From Nitrogeniibacter mangrovi (GTDB lineage Bacteria; Pseudomonadota; Gammaproteobacteria; Burkholderiales; Rhodocyclaceae), in NCBI RefSeq assembly GCF_010983895.1, contig NZ_CP048836.1, forward strand, positions 62,001 to 126,000: DNA of 64,000 bases. The letters are read 5' to 3'. Positions 41,959-52,099 of this stretch are shown piece by piece. The notes under the pieces are model-generated. The model searched no databases. It was not told where the DNA came from and saw only the letters and a program-made list of their open reading frames with translations. Within the stretch, counting starts at the first letter, position 1, and each line of letters starts with the position of its first letter. The position numbers were made by a program, and so were the translations under genes.

Positions 41959-42599
41959 TGGAGATGCCCATGCTGCGCCTGTTCGCGATCATCCTGGCCG
42001 GCCTGCTCGCCAGCGCCCCGGCGCAGGCCCAGTCCGCCGGCGACGCCCAGATCCGCCAGCTGCGCCTGCAGGTGCGCCAGTCCATGCAGGCGGCGCGGGA
42101 CGCCCAGCAGGCGGCGGCCAAGGCGCAGTCCGAGGTGAGCGCCGCGCAGGCGGAAAAGGCAGACATCGCGGCCTCGCTCGACAAGGCGGAAAGCGCGCGT
42201 GGCGCGCTCGCCTCGCGCGTGCGGGCGCTGCAGGCCGAGCGCAAGCAGCTCGAGGCGCGGGTGGCCAAGCTCGAGGCCGACCTGGCCGCCGAGCGCGACG
42301 CCGGCCAGCAGACCCGGGCGAAGCTGGACGCGCAGACCCGCGCCCGCGCGCGCGCCGAAGCCGACGGTGCCCGCCAGGGCGCGGCCCTGCGTACCTGCCG
42401 TGTCCACAACGGCGAGCTGGCCGGTGCGGCCGACGATCTGCTCCACGCCTACGAAGCAAAGGGCATCTTCTCGGTGCTCGGCGAGGCGGAGCCGTTCACC
42501 GGCATCGGCCGGGTGCGGCTCGAGAACCTGATCGAGACCTACCGCGACAAGGTGGACGCGGCGCGCGAGCCGGCCGGCGGACCGGCCGACCCCTCCTGA
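41958..42599 (+). CDS. Periplasmic coiled-coil protein
   Basis: 213-residue protein with a signal peptide (LRLFAIILAGLLASAPAQA), then about 130 residues of heptad-like Ala/Gln/Glu/Arg coiled coil (RQSMQAARDAQQAAAKAQSE, LEARVAKLEADLAAERD), and a short C-terminal globular part with TCRVHNGELAGAADDLLHAYEAK. The start overlaps the porin stop (TGATG), making it the last gene of the ExbB-fusion operon. It may be a periplasmic spacer or tether between the membranes. Confidence 0.78.
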   Translation: MEMPMLRLFAIILAGLLASAPAQAQSAGDAQIRQLRLQVRQSMQAARDAQQAAAKAQSEVSAAQAEKADIAASLDKAESARGALASRVRALQAERKQLEARVAKLEADLAAERDAGQQTRAKLDAQTRARARAEADGARQGAALRTCRVHNGELAGAADDLLHAYEAKGIFSVLGEAEPFTGIGRVRLENLIETYRDKVDAAREPAGGPADPS

Positions 42600-42606
42600 A
42601 GCGGCC

Positions 42607-43689
42607 TCAGGCCGTGGCCGGCTGGCCGGCGGCGGTCGTTTTGGCGGCTTGTTCGCGCTCGATCATCTGCGCCAGCAGGCGGCGCACCCGCACCGGGCCG
42701 AGGTCGGAGCTGATGAGCACCGGGCCGAGGCTGAAGAAGTCGGTGGTCTCCATGGTCTGATGCACCGCCTTGAGGATGGGGCCGTCCTCGTCCGCGAAGG
42801 CATTGTGCATGGCTTCGATCTTCATCTTGTTGAACTCGGCGTCTTCTTCGATGTGGTTGCGTCGGGTGGCGAAGAAGTAGTGGGTGTTGTCCGCGTCCTC
42901 CGGCGTGCACGCGTGCAGGTCGTATTGGCCCACGGTGTGCTCGTAGTCGAGCGGGGCGTCGTCGTCCTGGGTGGCGCCGATGGTCAGCTGCAGGTTGGTC
43001 GGCGCCGACCAGGTCACGCGCACGAAGTGGCGCGCCGCCACGCCCGGCTCGGGCAGGAAGTCGTTGAAGATCAGCATCGGCGGGGTCTGCGACCAGTTCC
43101 ACTGCACCGCCACCTGGCCGTTTTCCTCTTCCAGCTTGGGCACCATGGGCGAGAGCTGGCCGCGGGTGGTGATGATCTCGCCGTGCACATGGTCCACATG
43201 CGACAGGTCCATCACGTTGTCGGTGATGAGCTCGTAGTAGCAGGGCCACTTCATGTAGGTGTGGGCGATGCCGTTTTCGTGGCCCACGTCGAGGGTGCCG
43301 AAATCGGGCAGTGCACTCTCGTCGGCCGGCGCATCGCCCATCCAGATCCAGATGAAGCCGTGGCGCTCCAGCAGCGGGTAGCTGCGCACCTTGGCGGCGG
43401 CCGGGATGGCCTGGTTGCCGTGCGGGTTCCTGGTGCACTTGCCGCTGCAGTCGAAGGTGAGGCCGTGATACGGGCACACCACCTGGTCGCCGTCGCGCGT
43501 GCCCATGGACAGGGGCACGAAGCGGTGCGGGCAGCGGTCGCGCATCGCCACCGGGGTGCCGTCGGCTTTGCGGTAGATCAGCACCGGGGTCTCCAGCAGG
43601 GTGCGCTTGAACAGGGCCTCGCCGTCCACCTCGGTGGACAGGGCGGCCACATACCAGGTGTTGGTCAGGTACTTGTGTTTCGTCTCCAT
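42607..43689 (-). CDS. VanA-type Rieske aromatic oxygenase, alpha subunit
   Basis: 360-residue Rieske non-haem iron oxygenase component. The Rieske cluster motif is CPHR with CPYHG 16-17 residues later (residues about 52-74). The mononuclear iron motif is DNVMDLSHVDHVHG. Family relatives demethylate vanillate or hydroxylate other aromatic acids in the cytoplasm, using electrons from a VanB-type reductase, which is encoded directly upstream in the same operon. The substrate cannot be fixed from sequence. Control by a XylR-type activator rather than a GntR-type VanR suggests it may not be vanillate. Confidence 0.88.
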   Translation of the reverse strand: METKHKYLTNTWYVAALSTEVDGEALFKRTLLETPVLIYRKADGTPVAMRDRCPHRFVPLSMGTRDGDQVVCPYHGLTFDCSGKCTRNPHGNQAIPAAAKVRSYPLLERHGFIWIWMGDAPADESALPDFGTLDVGHENGIAHTYMKWPCYYELITDNVMDLSHVDHVHGEIITTRGQLSPMVPKLEEENGQVAVQWNWSQTPPMLIFNDFLPEPGVAARHFVRVTWSAPTNLQLTIGATQDDDAPLDYEHTVGQYDLHACTPEDADNTHYFFATRRNHIEEDAEFNKMKIEAMHNAFADEDGPILKAVHQTMETTDFFSLGPVLISSDLGPVRVRRLLAQMIEREQAAKTTAAGQPATA

Positions 43690-43720
43690 GGTCTTCTTCT
43701 CTCGTGTGTGTGGATGGGGC

Positions 43721-44686
43721 TCAGAGGTCCAGCAGCAGCCGGCCCTTGCCGCGTGAGCAGCAGGGGGTGAAGCGGTCGTTGGCGGCGCGTTCGGCCTCGG
43801 TCAGGAACATGTCGCGGTGATCGGGTTCGCCGTCGAGCACGCGGGTGAGGCAGGTGCCGCAGATGCCCTGCTCGCAGGACAGCGGCACGTCGAAGCCGGC
43901 CGCGTGCAGGGCGGCGATGGCGCTCTGCTCGGGCGCCACCTGGATCGTCTGGCCGGAGCTGGCGATCTCGATCGCGAAGCTGCCGTCGTCGGCGGTGTCG
44001 ATGGCCGGCGCGGCAAAGCGCTCCGAGTGCACATCGGCCTCGGCCCAGCCGGCGGCGCGGGCGCGGTCGATCACATGGTCCATGAAGCCGTTGGGGCCGC
44101 ACACATACAGGTGGGTGCCGGGCTGCGGGTGGGCGAGCAGGGCCGCCGCATCGAGCCGGCCGGCCTCCGGCGTGTCGTCGTGGTAGCAATGCACCCGGTC
44201 GGCGTAGGGCGCCGTGGCGAGGCGGTCGAGATAGGCGGCGCGGTCCCGGCTGCGGGTGGCGTAGTGCAGCTCGAAATCGGCGCCCGCGGCGTGCAGGGCG
44301 TCGGCCATGGCGATGATGGGGGTGATGCCGATGCCGCCGGCGAACAGCAGCGAGCGACGTGCGTCGGCTGCCAGCGGAAACAGGTTGCGCGGCGGGCTGA
44401 TCTGGAGCGTGGCGCCCTCGACCAGGGTCTCGTGCACACAGGCCGAGCCGCCGCGGCTGGCCGGATCGCGCAGGATGCCCAGCTCGTAGCCGGCCTCCGA
44501 CTGGCGGGCGATGGAGTACTGGCGCACCAGGCCGTTGGGCAGGCACAGGTCGATATGGGCGCCGGCCTCGGCGGGCGGCAGGGGGCGGCCGTCGGCGGCG
44601 GCCACGGTCAGGCCGACGATGTCGGTGGCCAGGGGCGTGCGACGGGTGATGCGGGCGTCCAGGCGCAAGTCGGTCTGCGCGTTCAT
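43721..44686 (-). CDS. VanB-type (PDR family) oxygenase reductase
   Basis: 321-residue flavoprotein that passes electrons from NAD(P)H to the Rieske oxygenase. Domain order: FMN-binding (RQYSIARQSEAGYELGIL), NAD-binding (LLFAGGIGITPIIAMADAL, YVCGPNGFMDHV), then a C-terminal plant-type [2Fe-2S] domain with SCEQGICGTCLTRVLDGEPDHRD and a last cluster Cys in FTPCCSRG. This order is diagnostic for phthalate dioxygenase reductase/VanB. It is first in a two-gene operon preceded by a sigma-54 promoter. Confidence 0.92.
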   Translation of the reverse strand: MNAQTDLRLDARITRRTPLATDIVGLTVAAADGRPLPPAEAGAHIDLCLPNGLVRQYSIARQSEAGYELGILRDPASRGGSACVHETLVEGATLQISPPRNLFPLAADARRSLLFAGGIGITPIIAMADALHAAGADFELHYATRSRDRAAYLDRLATAPYADRVHCYHDDTPEAGRLDAAALLAHPQPGTHLYVCGPNGFMDHVIDRARAAGWAEADVHSERFAAPAIDTADDGSFAIEIASSGQTIQVAPEQSAIAALHAAGFDVPLSCEQGICGTCLTRVLDGEPDHRDMFLTEAERAANDRFTPCCSRGKGRLLLDL

Positions 44687-44758
44687 GGCGTCTCCTCCAT
44701 GGGGTGTTGCGTTGTGATGGCCGATGCGGATGTCGGCACGTGTTGTGGAGGATCCATC

Positions 44759-44773
44759 GCAATCGCTGTGCCA
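44759..44773 (-). promoter_or_regulatory. Sigma-54 promoter of the VanBA-type operon
   Basis: On the minus strand the sequence reads TGGCAC-AGCGA-TTGC, matching the -24/-12 consensus with the invariant GG and GC ten bases apart. It lies about 70 bases before the reductase ATG and 120 bases from the palindrome at 44896, the geometry expected for a XylR/DmpR-type activator. Confidence 0.8.
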
Positions 44774-44895
44774 AGGCCCGGGCCGCGGCAGAGAAATCCC
44801 CGTCCACTGCGGGTTTCGGGCGCGCTATCGCAAGCGCGGTGCGGTGTTCGAGCCGGGCGGATTGATTCATAAAACGCAGAGTGCAATGTTTGAAA

Positions 44896-44911
44896 TCATG
44901 CAATTGCATGA
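44896..44911. promoter_or_regulatory. 16-bp palindromic activator site (UAS) between the divergent genes
   Basis: TCATGCAATTGCATGA is a perfect palindrome with the central AATT of XylR/DmpR-type upstream activator sequences, followed by a second half-like element (GATCATGCATATCATC). It sits about 125 bases upstream of the sigma-54 promoter, and close to the regulator start, so autoregulation is possible. Confidence 0.65.
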
Positions 44912-44948
44912 GATCATGCATATCATCTGCTCACCACAGGAGCCGCCC

Positions 44949-46658
<1,710 letters not shown>

Positions 46659-46668
46659 GCGGGCGCCC

Positions 46669-47574
46669 TCAGCCGGGCGCGGCGGTGCGTTCGCGGTACG
46701 CGTCCACGATCTGGAGCAGACCGGCGAGAATGGGCGAGGTGTCGCCGGCGCGGTGGAAGCAGGTCAGGTCCACGCAGCCGCCGTCGGGCACCTCCGACAA
46801 GGGCCGGTAGACCACGCCCGGCACCCGCAGGGTCGAGGCCGAGCTGGGCACCACGCAGATGCCGAAGCCGCAGGCCACCAGCGCCACGGCGTTGACCGTG
46901 TCGCCCACCGCCTGCGACACGTTGGGCTGAAAGCCCGCCTTGGCGCACATGCTCATGAGGCGGTCGATGAAGCTGGGCCGGGTGCCGGTGGGGAAGACCA
47001 CCAGCGGGTAGGGCGCGATCTGGGGAAAGGGCACCACGTCCTGCTGCGCCAGGGGGTGATGCGCCGGCACGGCCAGCATGATGCGCTGGGCGGTGACCAG
47101 GTGCATCTCCAGATCGGGCTGGGGCTCGAGGATGCGGTTGAAGGCCACGTTGATGCGCTTCTGGCGCAGCGCCTCCATCTGCTCGGCCTTGGTCATGGTG
47201 TGCAGCACCACGTTCACGTCCGGGTAGCGGGTGCGGAACTCGAGCAGCACCTCGGGAATCACGTCGAGAATGGCGGAGCCGAAGATGGCCACGTCGAGGC
47301 GCCCGAGCCGCCCCTGGCCGGCGCGCTGGGTGCGCTCGGTGGCCTGCTCGACCAGTGCCTGGATGTTGCGCGCCTCGTCGAGGAACAGCTCGCCCGCCGG
47401 GGTCAGTTCCATGCCCTTGGGGGTGCGGTTGAACAGCACCACGCCCAGGTCGGCCTCCAGCTGCTGGATCTGCCGGGTGAGCGGCGGCTGCGAAATGTGC
47501 AGGCGCGCGGCGGCGCGGCCGATGTTGGCTTCCTCGGCCACGGCGACGAAGTAGCGGAGCTGGCGCAGGTCCAT
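46669..47574 (-). CDS. LysR-family regulator, CatR/aromatic-catabolism type
   Basis: 301-residue LysR protein. The N-terminal winged helix is MDLRQLRYFVAVAEEANIG with RLHISQPPLTRQIQQLEADLG, the BenM/CatR/CbnR-like signature typical of regulators of chlorocatechol, benzoate or phenol pathways. The effector domain spans about residues 90-295. It is divergent from the DmpR-like gene and an ATACC-N5-GGTAT site lies between them. Confidence 0.88.
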   Translation of the reverse strand: MDLRQLRYFVAVAEEANIGRAAARLHISQPPLTRQIQQLEADLGVVLFNRTPKGMELTPAGELFLDEARNIQALVEQATERTQRAGQGRLGRLDVAIFGSAILDVIPEVLLEFRTRYPDVNVVLHTMTKAEQMEALRQKRINVAFNRILEPQPDLEMHLVTAQRIMLAVPAHHPLAQQDVVPFPQIAPYPLVVFPTGTRPSFIDRLMSMCAKAGFQPNVSQAVGDTVNAVALVACGFGICVVPSSASTLRVPGVVYRPLSEVPDGGCVDLTCFHRAGDTSPILAGLLQIVDAYRERTAAPG

Positions 47575-47605
47575 GGCGCGGCCTCCCGTGCGGGGTGTTG
47601 TTCCA

Positions 47606-47620
47606 ATACCTGAAAGGTAT
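47606..47620. promoter_or_regulatory. LysR-type T-N11-A site
   Basis: ATACC-TGAAA-GGTAT is a perfect inverted repeat with the T-N11-A pattern of LysR sites, 32 bases upstream of the LysR start. It probably serves autoregulation and control of the divergent DmpR-like gene. A related TACC/GGTA pair lies about 20 bases further on. Confidence 0.6.
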
Positions 47621-47811
47621 CACGACAGGAAAGTACCAGTATTGGACGGTAATTCGCTACCGCGCTACCCTGACGAGTGCTGCCGCCGTGCCGACGACAA
47701 CGACAACACGCCTCCGGGCGGGGCCGGCCACGCATCTGCCGCCATCGCGCGCGGTGCGATACAGTGCAGACCAACAGCTCGCGCCCTGACAGAAGCTGTG
47801 ACGGAGACACG

Positions 47812-49482
47812 ATGGCCCAGACCCTGATCGAGCAGTTCAACCTGCGCTCGAGACTTCGCTTCAACATCGACGCCGGCCAGATCTGGCTCGACGAGAACCG
47901 CATGCTGCTGCTGCATGCCAAGGCCGTGGGGCACATGCGGCGCGAACTGTTCGACGCCCTCGGCGAGCATGGCGCGCGCGGGGTGCTCATCCGCATGGGC
48001 TTCGGTGCCGGCCAGCAGGACGCCGAACTGGCGCGCTCGCTCATCGGCGAGGGCGATCCCTTCGACGTATTCAATATCGGCCCCGAGCTGCACGCCTTCG
48101 AGGGCATGGTCAGACCCACCATCACCAAGAAGGAAATCGACTGGGAGAAGGGCATCTTCTTCGGCGAAGTGCTGCTCGCCAACACCTGGGAGGCGGAGTC
48201 CCACATCCAGCATTTCGGCATCGGCGACGACCCGGTGTGCTGGACCATCGTCGGCTACGCCTCGGGCTACACCAGCCAGTTCTTCAAGCGCTTCATCGTG
48301 TTTCGCGAGGTCAGCTGCGTCGGCCGCGGTGACCATGCCTGCAAGCTGCTGGCCAAGCCGGCCGAGGCCTGGGACCCGGACGACGGCTATCTCGACTACT
48401 TCCGCCAGCATCGCGGCGACTACCCCATGCGCCGCCTGGAGGACGAGCTGACCGCCCTGCGCGGTGGCGCCCGCGGCCCGGTCAGCACCGAGGGCGAGAT
48501 CGTCGGCAGCTCGCCGGAGTTCCGCGCCGCCTTCGACCTCATCCGCAAGGCCGCCAACAGCCCCATCAGCGTGCTCCTGCTCGGCGAGACCGGCGTCGGC
48601 AAGGAGATGTTCGCGCGCTGGATGCACGATAACTCCGACCGCGCCGACGCCCCCTTCGTGGCCATCAACTGCGGCGCCATCCCGCACGACCTGATCGAAT
48701 CGGAGCTGTTCGGGGTCGAGAAGGGCGCATTCACCGGCGCCCAGCATTCCCGCCCGGGCCGCTTCGAGCGCGCCGACGGCGGCACCCTGTTCCTCGACGA
48801 AGTGGGTGACCTGCCCCTGGCCGCGCAGGTCAAGCTGCTGCGCGTGCTGCAGACCGGCGAGGTCGAGCGCCTCGGCGGCCACCAGATCCGCAAGGTGAGC
48901 GTGCGCGTGATCGCCGCCACCAACGTGGACCTGCCCCGCGCCATCGCCGAAGGGCGTTTTCGCGCCGACCTGTACTACCGCCTGTCCACCTACCCGGTCA
49001 CCATCCCGCCCCTGCGCGAACGCCCCGGCGACATCCCCCAGCTGGCCAAGGCCCTCATCGCCAAGTACGAGACCCGCTACGGCAAGCAGCTCGGCGGCCT
49101 CACCGACCGCGCCCTGCGCGCCCTGCTCGCCCACGCCTGGCACGGCAACGTGCGCGAACTGGAAAACCTCGTCGAGCGCGGCGTGCTGCTTGCCCCCGAA
49201 GGCGGGCAGATCGAAATCGAGCACCTGTTCGCCGACCCCCCGGCCGATACCGACTCCGGCGCCCAGGTGGACGTCTCGGGCGTGGTCGGCAACGCCGAGG
49301 AATCGAACCGCAACCGCCTGTGCGAGCAGGTGCTCGACAAGGACAGCTTCAATCTCGAAGCCCACGAACGGCGCCTGATCGAGCTCGCGGTGCGACGCGC
49401 CAACGGCAACCTGACCCACGCCGCGAAGGCGCTGGGGATTTCGCGGCGGCAGTTGTCGTATCGGCTAAAGCGGCGGGCGTAG
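47812..49482 (+). CDS. dmpR: Sigma-54-dependent phenol-type activator (DmpR/MopR family)
   Basis: 556-residue activator that in relatives binds phenols and switches on phenol hydroxylase operons. ATG at 47812 with ACGGAG upstream. The sensor domain has zinc ligands Cys143, Glu166, Cys169, Cys177 (PVCWTI, FREVSC, HACKL) and His94 (PELHAFEG), equivalent to the phenol-contacting His106 of MopR. The usual partner Trp appears to be Leu122. The AAA+ part has [17 protein letters not shown] and GTLFLDEVG, and the C-terminal Fis helix-turn-helix is [19 protein letters not shown]. The likely target is the sigma-54 promoter at 55323. Confidence 0.92.
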   Translation: MAQTLIEQFNLRSRLRFNIDAGQIWLDENRMLLLHAKAVGHMRRELFDALGEHGARGVLIRMGFGAGQQDAELARSLIGEGDPFDVFNIGPELHAFEGMVRPTITKKEIDWEKGIFFGEVLLANTWEAESHIQHFGIGDDPVCWTIVGYASGYTSQFFKRFIVFREVSCVGRGDHACKLLAKPAEAWDPDDGYLDYFRQHRGDYPMRRLEDELTALRGGARGPVSTEGEIVGSSPEFRAAFDLIRKAANSPISVLLLGETGVGKEMFARWMHDNSDRADAPFVAINCGAIPHDLIESELFGVEKGAFTGAQHSRPGRFERADGGTLFLDEVGDLPLAAQVKLLRVLQTGEVERLGGHQIRKVSVRVIAATNVDLPRAIAEGRFRADLYYRLSTYPVTIPPLRERPGDIPQLAKALIAKYETRYGKQLGGLTDRALRALLAHAWHGNVRELENLVERGVLLAPEGGQIEIEHLFADPPADTDSGAQVDVSGVVGNAEESNRNRLCEQVLDKDSFNLEAHERRLIELAVRRANGNLTHAAKALGISRRQLSYRLKRRA

Positions 49483-49577
49483 GGGGCGAAGCGGCATCCG
49501 CAAGGGAGGCGATGGTGTTTGCTGGGCGGATGGGCTTGGAGACGGGTGGCTTCCGGGCCGTTGTGGCCGGTGGTTTC

Positions 49578-49609
49578 GTAGCCCGGATGCAGCGCAGCGA
49601 AATCCGGGG
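49578..49609. repeat. REP-like element variant
   Basis: GTAGCCCGGATGCAGCGCAG followed by CGAAATCCGGGG is an imperfect palindrome of the widespread GTAGCCCGGAT class, related in layout to the GTAGGGCGGAT family in this window. It directly precedes the truncated tautomerase fragment. Confidence 0.6.
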
Positions 49610-49693
49610 TCAGTGCTCGCTCAACCGATGCATCCCGGAGGCGGCCCAGCGGGCCTTGTCTGGGCTGCGCATTGCTATCAATGCGTCACCCAG

Positions 49694-49951
49694 CACCGCG
49701 CGGGGGAGCTGGTGCTGCAGGACACCGGCCTGGGCTACGCCCGATCGTCCGATGTCGTCTTGCTGACCGTCGTTTCACGAAAGCGCACTCAGGCACAGAA
49801 GGTCGAGTTCTATCGCCTGCTGGCAGAGAGGCTCCAAGCGAACTGCGGCGTGCCGCCAGATGATCTCATCGTCTCCCTTGTGGAGAATTCCGATGCGGAT
49901 TGGTCGTTTGGTCGTGGTCGCGCACAGTTCTTGACCGGAGAACTGCGGTAG
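49694..49951 (+). pseudogene. 5'-truncated tautomerase-family gene
   Basis: The C-terminal two thirds of a tautomerase are visible: ELVLQDTGLGYARSSDVVLL, then RTQAQKVEFYRLLAERLQ, VPPDDLIVSLVE and DWSFGRGRAQF, the typical end of the Tautomerase_2 family. The N-terminal part with the catalytic Pro is missing and the sequence upstream is repeat-like. The first possible start at 49613 would give an unrelated N-terminus. Confidence 0.6.
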
Positions 49952-49982
49952 GCCGGGAGGTGATCCTTGCCGGAACGGAGTC

Positions 49983-50050
49983 GCCGAACGTTCAAAATCA
50001 CCGGACCTGCGCGGCTTTTCGCGCAGGTCCGGTGGAATGATGGGTTGGGC
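49983..50050. repeat. attC site (distal end of cassette array 1)
   Basis: A left box GCCGAAC and a right box GTTGGGC flank a long inverted repeat (ACCGGACCTGCGCG, then CGCGCAGGTCCGGT). This is the layout of an integron attC recombination site. It follows the last cassette gene of the array, which reads on the minus strand. Confidence 0.85.
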
Positions 50051-50056
50051 GGCACA

Positions 50057-50512
50057 TTACGCCCACACATTGACTTCCGGATTGGCTGCCAAGGAAAACG
50101 TACTTCCAAATACATAGCCCTTCAGCAGTCTCTTCTCAAATGGGAGGTACAACGCTACGGTAAGGCCACGCTTATGCTCGAAAAGAACCTTGATTGCCTT
50201 CGTGGGACGCTGCTCCTCAAGGGTGATGGTGACGTTCTCGGCGATGCCAATTGCTTTGAGCGGAAACTGCTTTGCTTCAAAGCGAAGGCCATCGTGCAAG
50301 AGGGGCAACACTTCGGTGGAGTTTGTGCGGTCGCTTTTGGTGTCGGGAGCCGCACCGACAAGCCTTAGGTCTCCATCTTCTGTGAGTACCGCAGCGTGTG
50401 GCAAGAAGTTGCCTTGCTTACGGAGCAACGTCTCGGAAAGATCGAACAGCTGATTTGCAACCATGGCGATGTCTGGCTTGAGTTCGGAGTACAGAGCATC
50501 AGTGCTGGTCAT
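50057..50512 (-). CDS. Integron cassette protein, unknown function
   Basis: 151-residue cytoplasmic protein from ATG 50512 (MTSTDALYSELKPDIAMVAN). The sequence is mixed alpha/beta (HAAVLTEDGDLRLVGAAPD, VTITLEEQRPTKAIKVLFEH) without signal or membrane segments. It is flanked by the attC at 49983 and the short site at 50522, so it is the last cassette of array 1. I do not recognise the family. Base composition is lower in GC than the surrounding chromosome. Confidence 0.7.
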   Translation of the reverse strand: MTSTDALYSELKPDIAMVANQLFDLSETLLRKQGNFLPHAAVLTEDGDLRLVGAAPDTKSDRTNSTEVLPLLHDGLRFEAKQFPLKAIGIAENVTITLEEQRPTKAIKVLFEHKRGLTVALYLPFEKRLLKGYVFGSTFSLAANPEVNVWA

Positions 50513-50750
50513 GTTTGTGCCGCCCAACGTTCAAGTTGGGCGTCAGTTGAGCCCCGCACCACGGACAATGTTTGATCTCGATATACGATGAGCCGCCGTC
50601 GTGAACGCGGATGCCATACTCACCCGCGGCATTGGAATAGAAAATGATGTTCTCGGGGCAAGCGGCAGGATCGGGGTGCTGCTCACAACGGTAGCCAGCC
50701 CAATAGCGCATGGATTCGCAGCAATGCTCTTTCGACACAGACGCGCTCAC
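50499..50750 (-). CDS. Cassette-encoded Cys-rich protein (DUF6980-like)
   Basis: 83-residue protein starting with GTG at 50750. Pattern HCCESM, CEQHPDPAACPE, VHDGGSSYIEI and CPWCGAQL forms a small likely zinc-binding fold common among integron cassette proteins (DUF6980-like). Its last codons (LTPNLNVGRHK) read through the collapsed attC site at 50522-50541, and the end overlaps the next cassette gene start by 14 bases. Confidence 0.65.
   Translation of the reverse strand: MSASVSKEHCCESMRYWAGYRCEQHPDPAACPENIIFYSNAAGEYGIRVHDGGSSYIEIKHCPWCGAQLTPNLNVGRHKHDQH
50522..50541. repeat. Collapsed attC-like site
   Basis: GCCCAAC-GTTCAA-GTTGGGC has the two outer boxes of an attC site but only six bases between them, so the usual hairpin stem is gone. 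It probably records a deletion or fusion of two attC ends. Confidence 0.6.
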
Positions 50751-50780
50751 CGGTTAGATCTCCCAACGGAGTTGAAAGGA

Positions 50781-51029
50781 CTAGACACGCCGAACCTCTT
50801 CAGGGCGAAGGCAGAAGTCGGCCTCCAGAGAGGAAAACCAGAGATAACCGAATTTGTCGATCTCCGTGATGGCAACAACCTTTCCCGCAAAGGCTTTAAG
50901 GCGCAACTGATCTTCAGAGGGAAGGTCATGCGTTAGCCAATGAGGAATAGTAAGGATCTCAACTCGGTCGCCAACTCCGACCGACGTTCCATTTGCATCT
51001 AGCGGAGCCAGAGGAGGTGGATTAGTCAT
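50781..51029 (-). CDS. Integron cassette protein, unknown function
   Basis: 82-residue protein from ATG 51029 (MTNPPPLAPLDANGTSVGVG). A small beta-barrel-like pattern (GDRVEILTIPHWL, GKVVAITEIDKFGYLWF) is typical of short cassette proteins. It begins 36 bases after the attC at 51065 and ends 30 bases before the next gene without a clear attC between them, so both may share one cassette. Confidence 0.65.
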   Translation of the reverse strand: MTNPPPLAPLDANGTSVGVGDRVEILTIPHWLTHDLPSEDQLRLKAFAGKVVAITEIDKFGYLWFSSLEADFCLRPEEVRRV

Positions 51030-51064
51030 GCGAGGGCAATGTAGCCGAGGAAGTGCTTTCTGAC

Positions 51065-51136
51065 GCCCAACGCCTGAGCTCAGCCGCCGGCAGCCCGCGT
51101 AGCGGGATGACGCTCGGCTGGAGCGATTTGTTGGGC
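51065..51136. repeat. attC site
   Basis: 72 bp bounded by GCCCAAC and GTTGGGC, with inner stems AGCTCAGCCG and CGGCTGGAGC that pair around a variable loop. This is the classic 59-base-element form. It directly follows the methyltransferase cassette on the minus strand. Confidence 0.92.
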
Positions 51137-51138
51137 AT

Positions 51139-51996
51139 TCAAGCCGTTGCCACCAGCAGTTCCTCGGAATTGTTTGGTGGGCGCAAACTATCTGTTCTGC
51201 CAGCGAAGTAACGTTTTGCCAGAGCGGCGGCCGACACATGCTGCACTTGCTTGAAGCCCGCTCCGCGGGCAAGAGCCATTATTTCGTCCGGCTTGAAGAA
51301 GCTGATCCAAGGCGTGCCACTAGCACGCGCACCTTCCGCTGCACGTTCAACTCCGACGCGTATGTCAGGATCCAGCATTTCGAATGGGCAAAGGAAGGAC
51401 ATGACAAGCGTGGAACCTGACGCGAGCGACGCGATTTGACGCAAGGTGGCTACGATTGCCTCCCTGGTCAAATACATGCTTACACCGGTAGATGTCACGA
51501 CTGCCGGGCGCTTCACGTCGAAGCCTGATGCAACCAATCGCTCCAACCAGTTGTCGCCAGCCTCGAAATCCACCGGGACGAGCCTAAGGTGATCGGCGAT
51601 ACCAAAGCCGGCCGCCATAAGGCGCTGGCGCTTCCATTCTTGGGACTCCGGCTGATCCAGCTCGAAAACGCGCAGTTGAGAAGCAAGCTCGGGCTTGCGT
51701 TGTGCGAACGAATCCAAGCCAGCACCGAGCAGAACATACTGACCGACACCGCGTGAAACTTGCTCCTCGACCAAATCTTCAATGAAGCGGGCTCGGGCCA
51801 GAATGGCCGCGCGAAATGGCTTGGTGAACGAGCTCATGTCTGGGCGGTTATGCCAATCGTCACTCGGCGCCACTAGCTTCAAGCCAACTTCATCTTCAAA
51901 GACGTGCGGCGGCGCATCCGCTTGTACATGCAGCGCCCGCCATAGTGCGGTGCGAACGGCTGTGTTGTCCGGTTCAGCGGCGTGTTCGTCTTGCAT
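51139..51996 (-). CDS. Cassette-encoded class I SAM-dependent methyltransferase (LCM/TIGR00027-like)
   Basis: 285-residue protein from ATG 51996 with GAGAGA upstream. It has the leucine carboxyl methyltransferase-like fold: an N-terminal TAVRTALWRALHVQAD helix, the SAM loop QYVLLGAGLDSFAQR, the acidic VFELDQPESQEWKR and AVVTSTGVSMYLTREAIV. Relatives are annotated as putative SAM-dependent methyltransferases of polyketide or unknown substrates. It fills a whole cassette between attC sites at 51065 and 52013. Confidence 0.88.
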   Translation of the reverse strand: MQDEHAAEPDNTAVRTALWRALHVQADAPPHVFEDEVGLKLVAPSDDWHNRPDMSSFTKPFRAAILARARFIEDLVEEQVSRGVGQYVLLGAGLDSFAQRKPELASQLRVFELDQPESQEWKRQRLMAAGFGIADHLRLVPVDFEAGDNWLERLVASGFDVKRPAVVTSTGVSMYLTREAIVATLRQIASLASGSTLVMSFLCPFEMLDPDIRVGVERAAEGARASGTPWISFFKPDEIMALARGAGFKQVQHVSAAALAKRYFAGRTDSLRPPNNSEELLVATA

Positions 51997-52012
51997 AAGA
52001 CTCTCTCTTGAT

Positions 52013-52084
52013 GCCCAACGACCAAGCTCAGCCGGCGGCAAAATGCGCAGCGTTTTGACGGTCGGCTGAAGCGCATTGTTGGGG
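52013..52084. repeat. attC site
   Basis: 72 bp from GCCCAAC to GTTGGGG with inner stems AGCTCAGCCG and CGGCTGAAGC, nearly the same arms as the attC at 51065, indicating cassettes from a related pool. The right box is followed by extra G residues. Confidence 0.9.
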
Positions 52085-52099
52085 GGCGGAAAAATTGTG

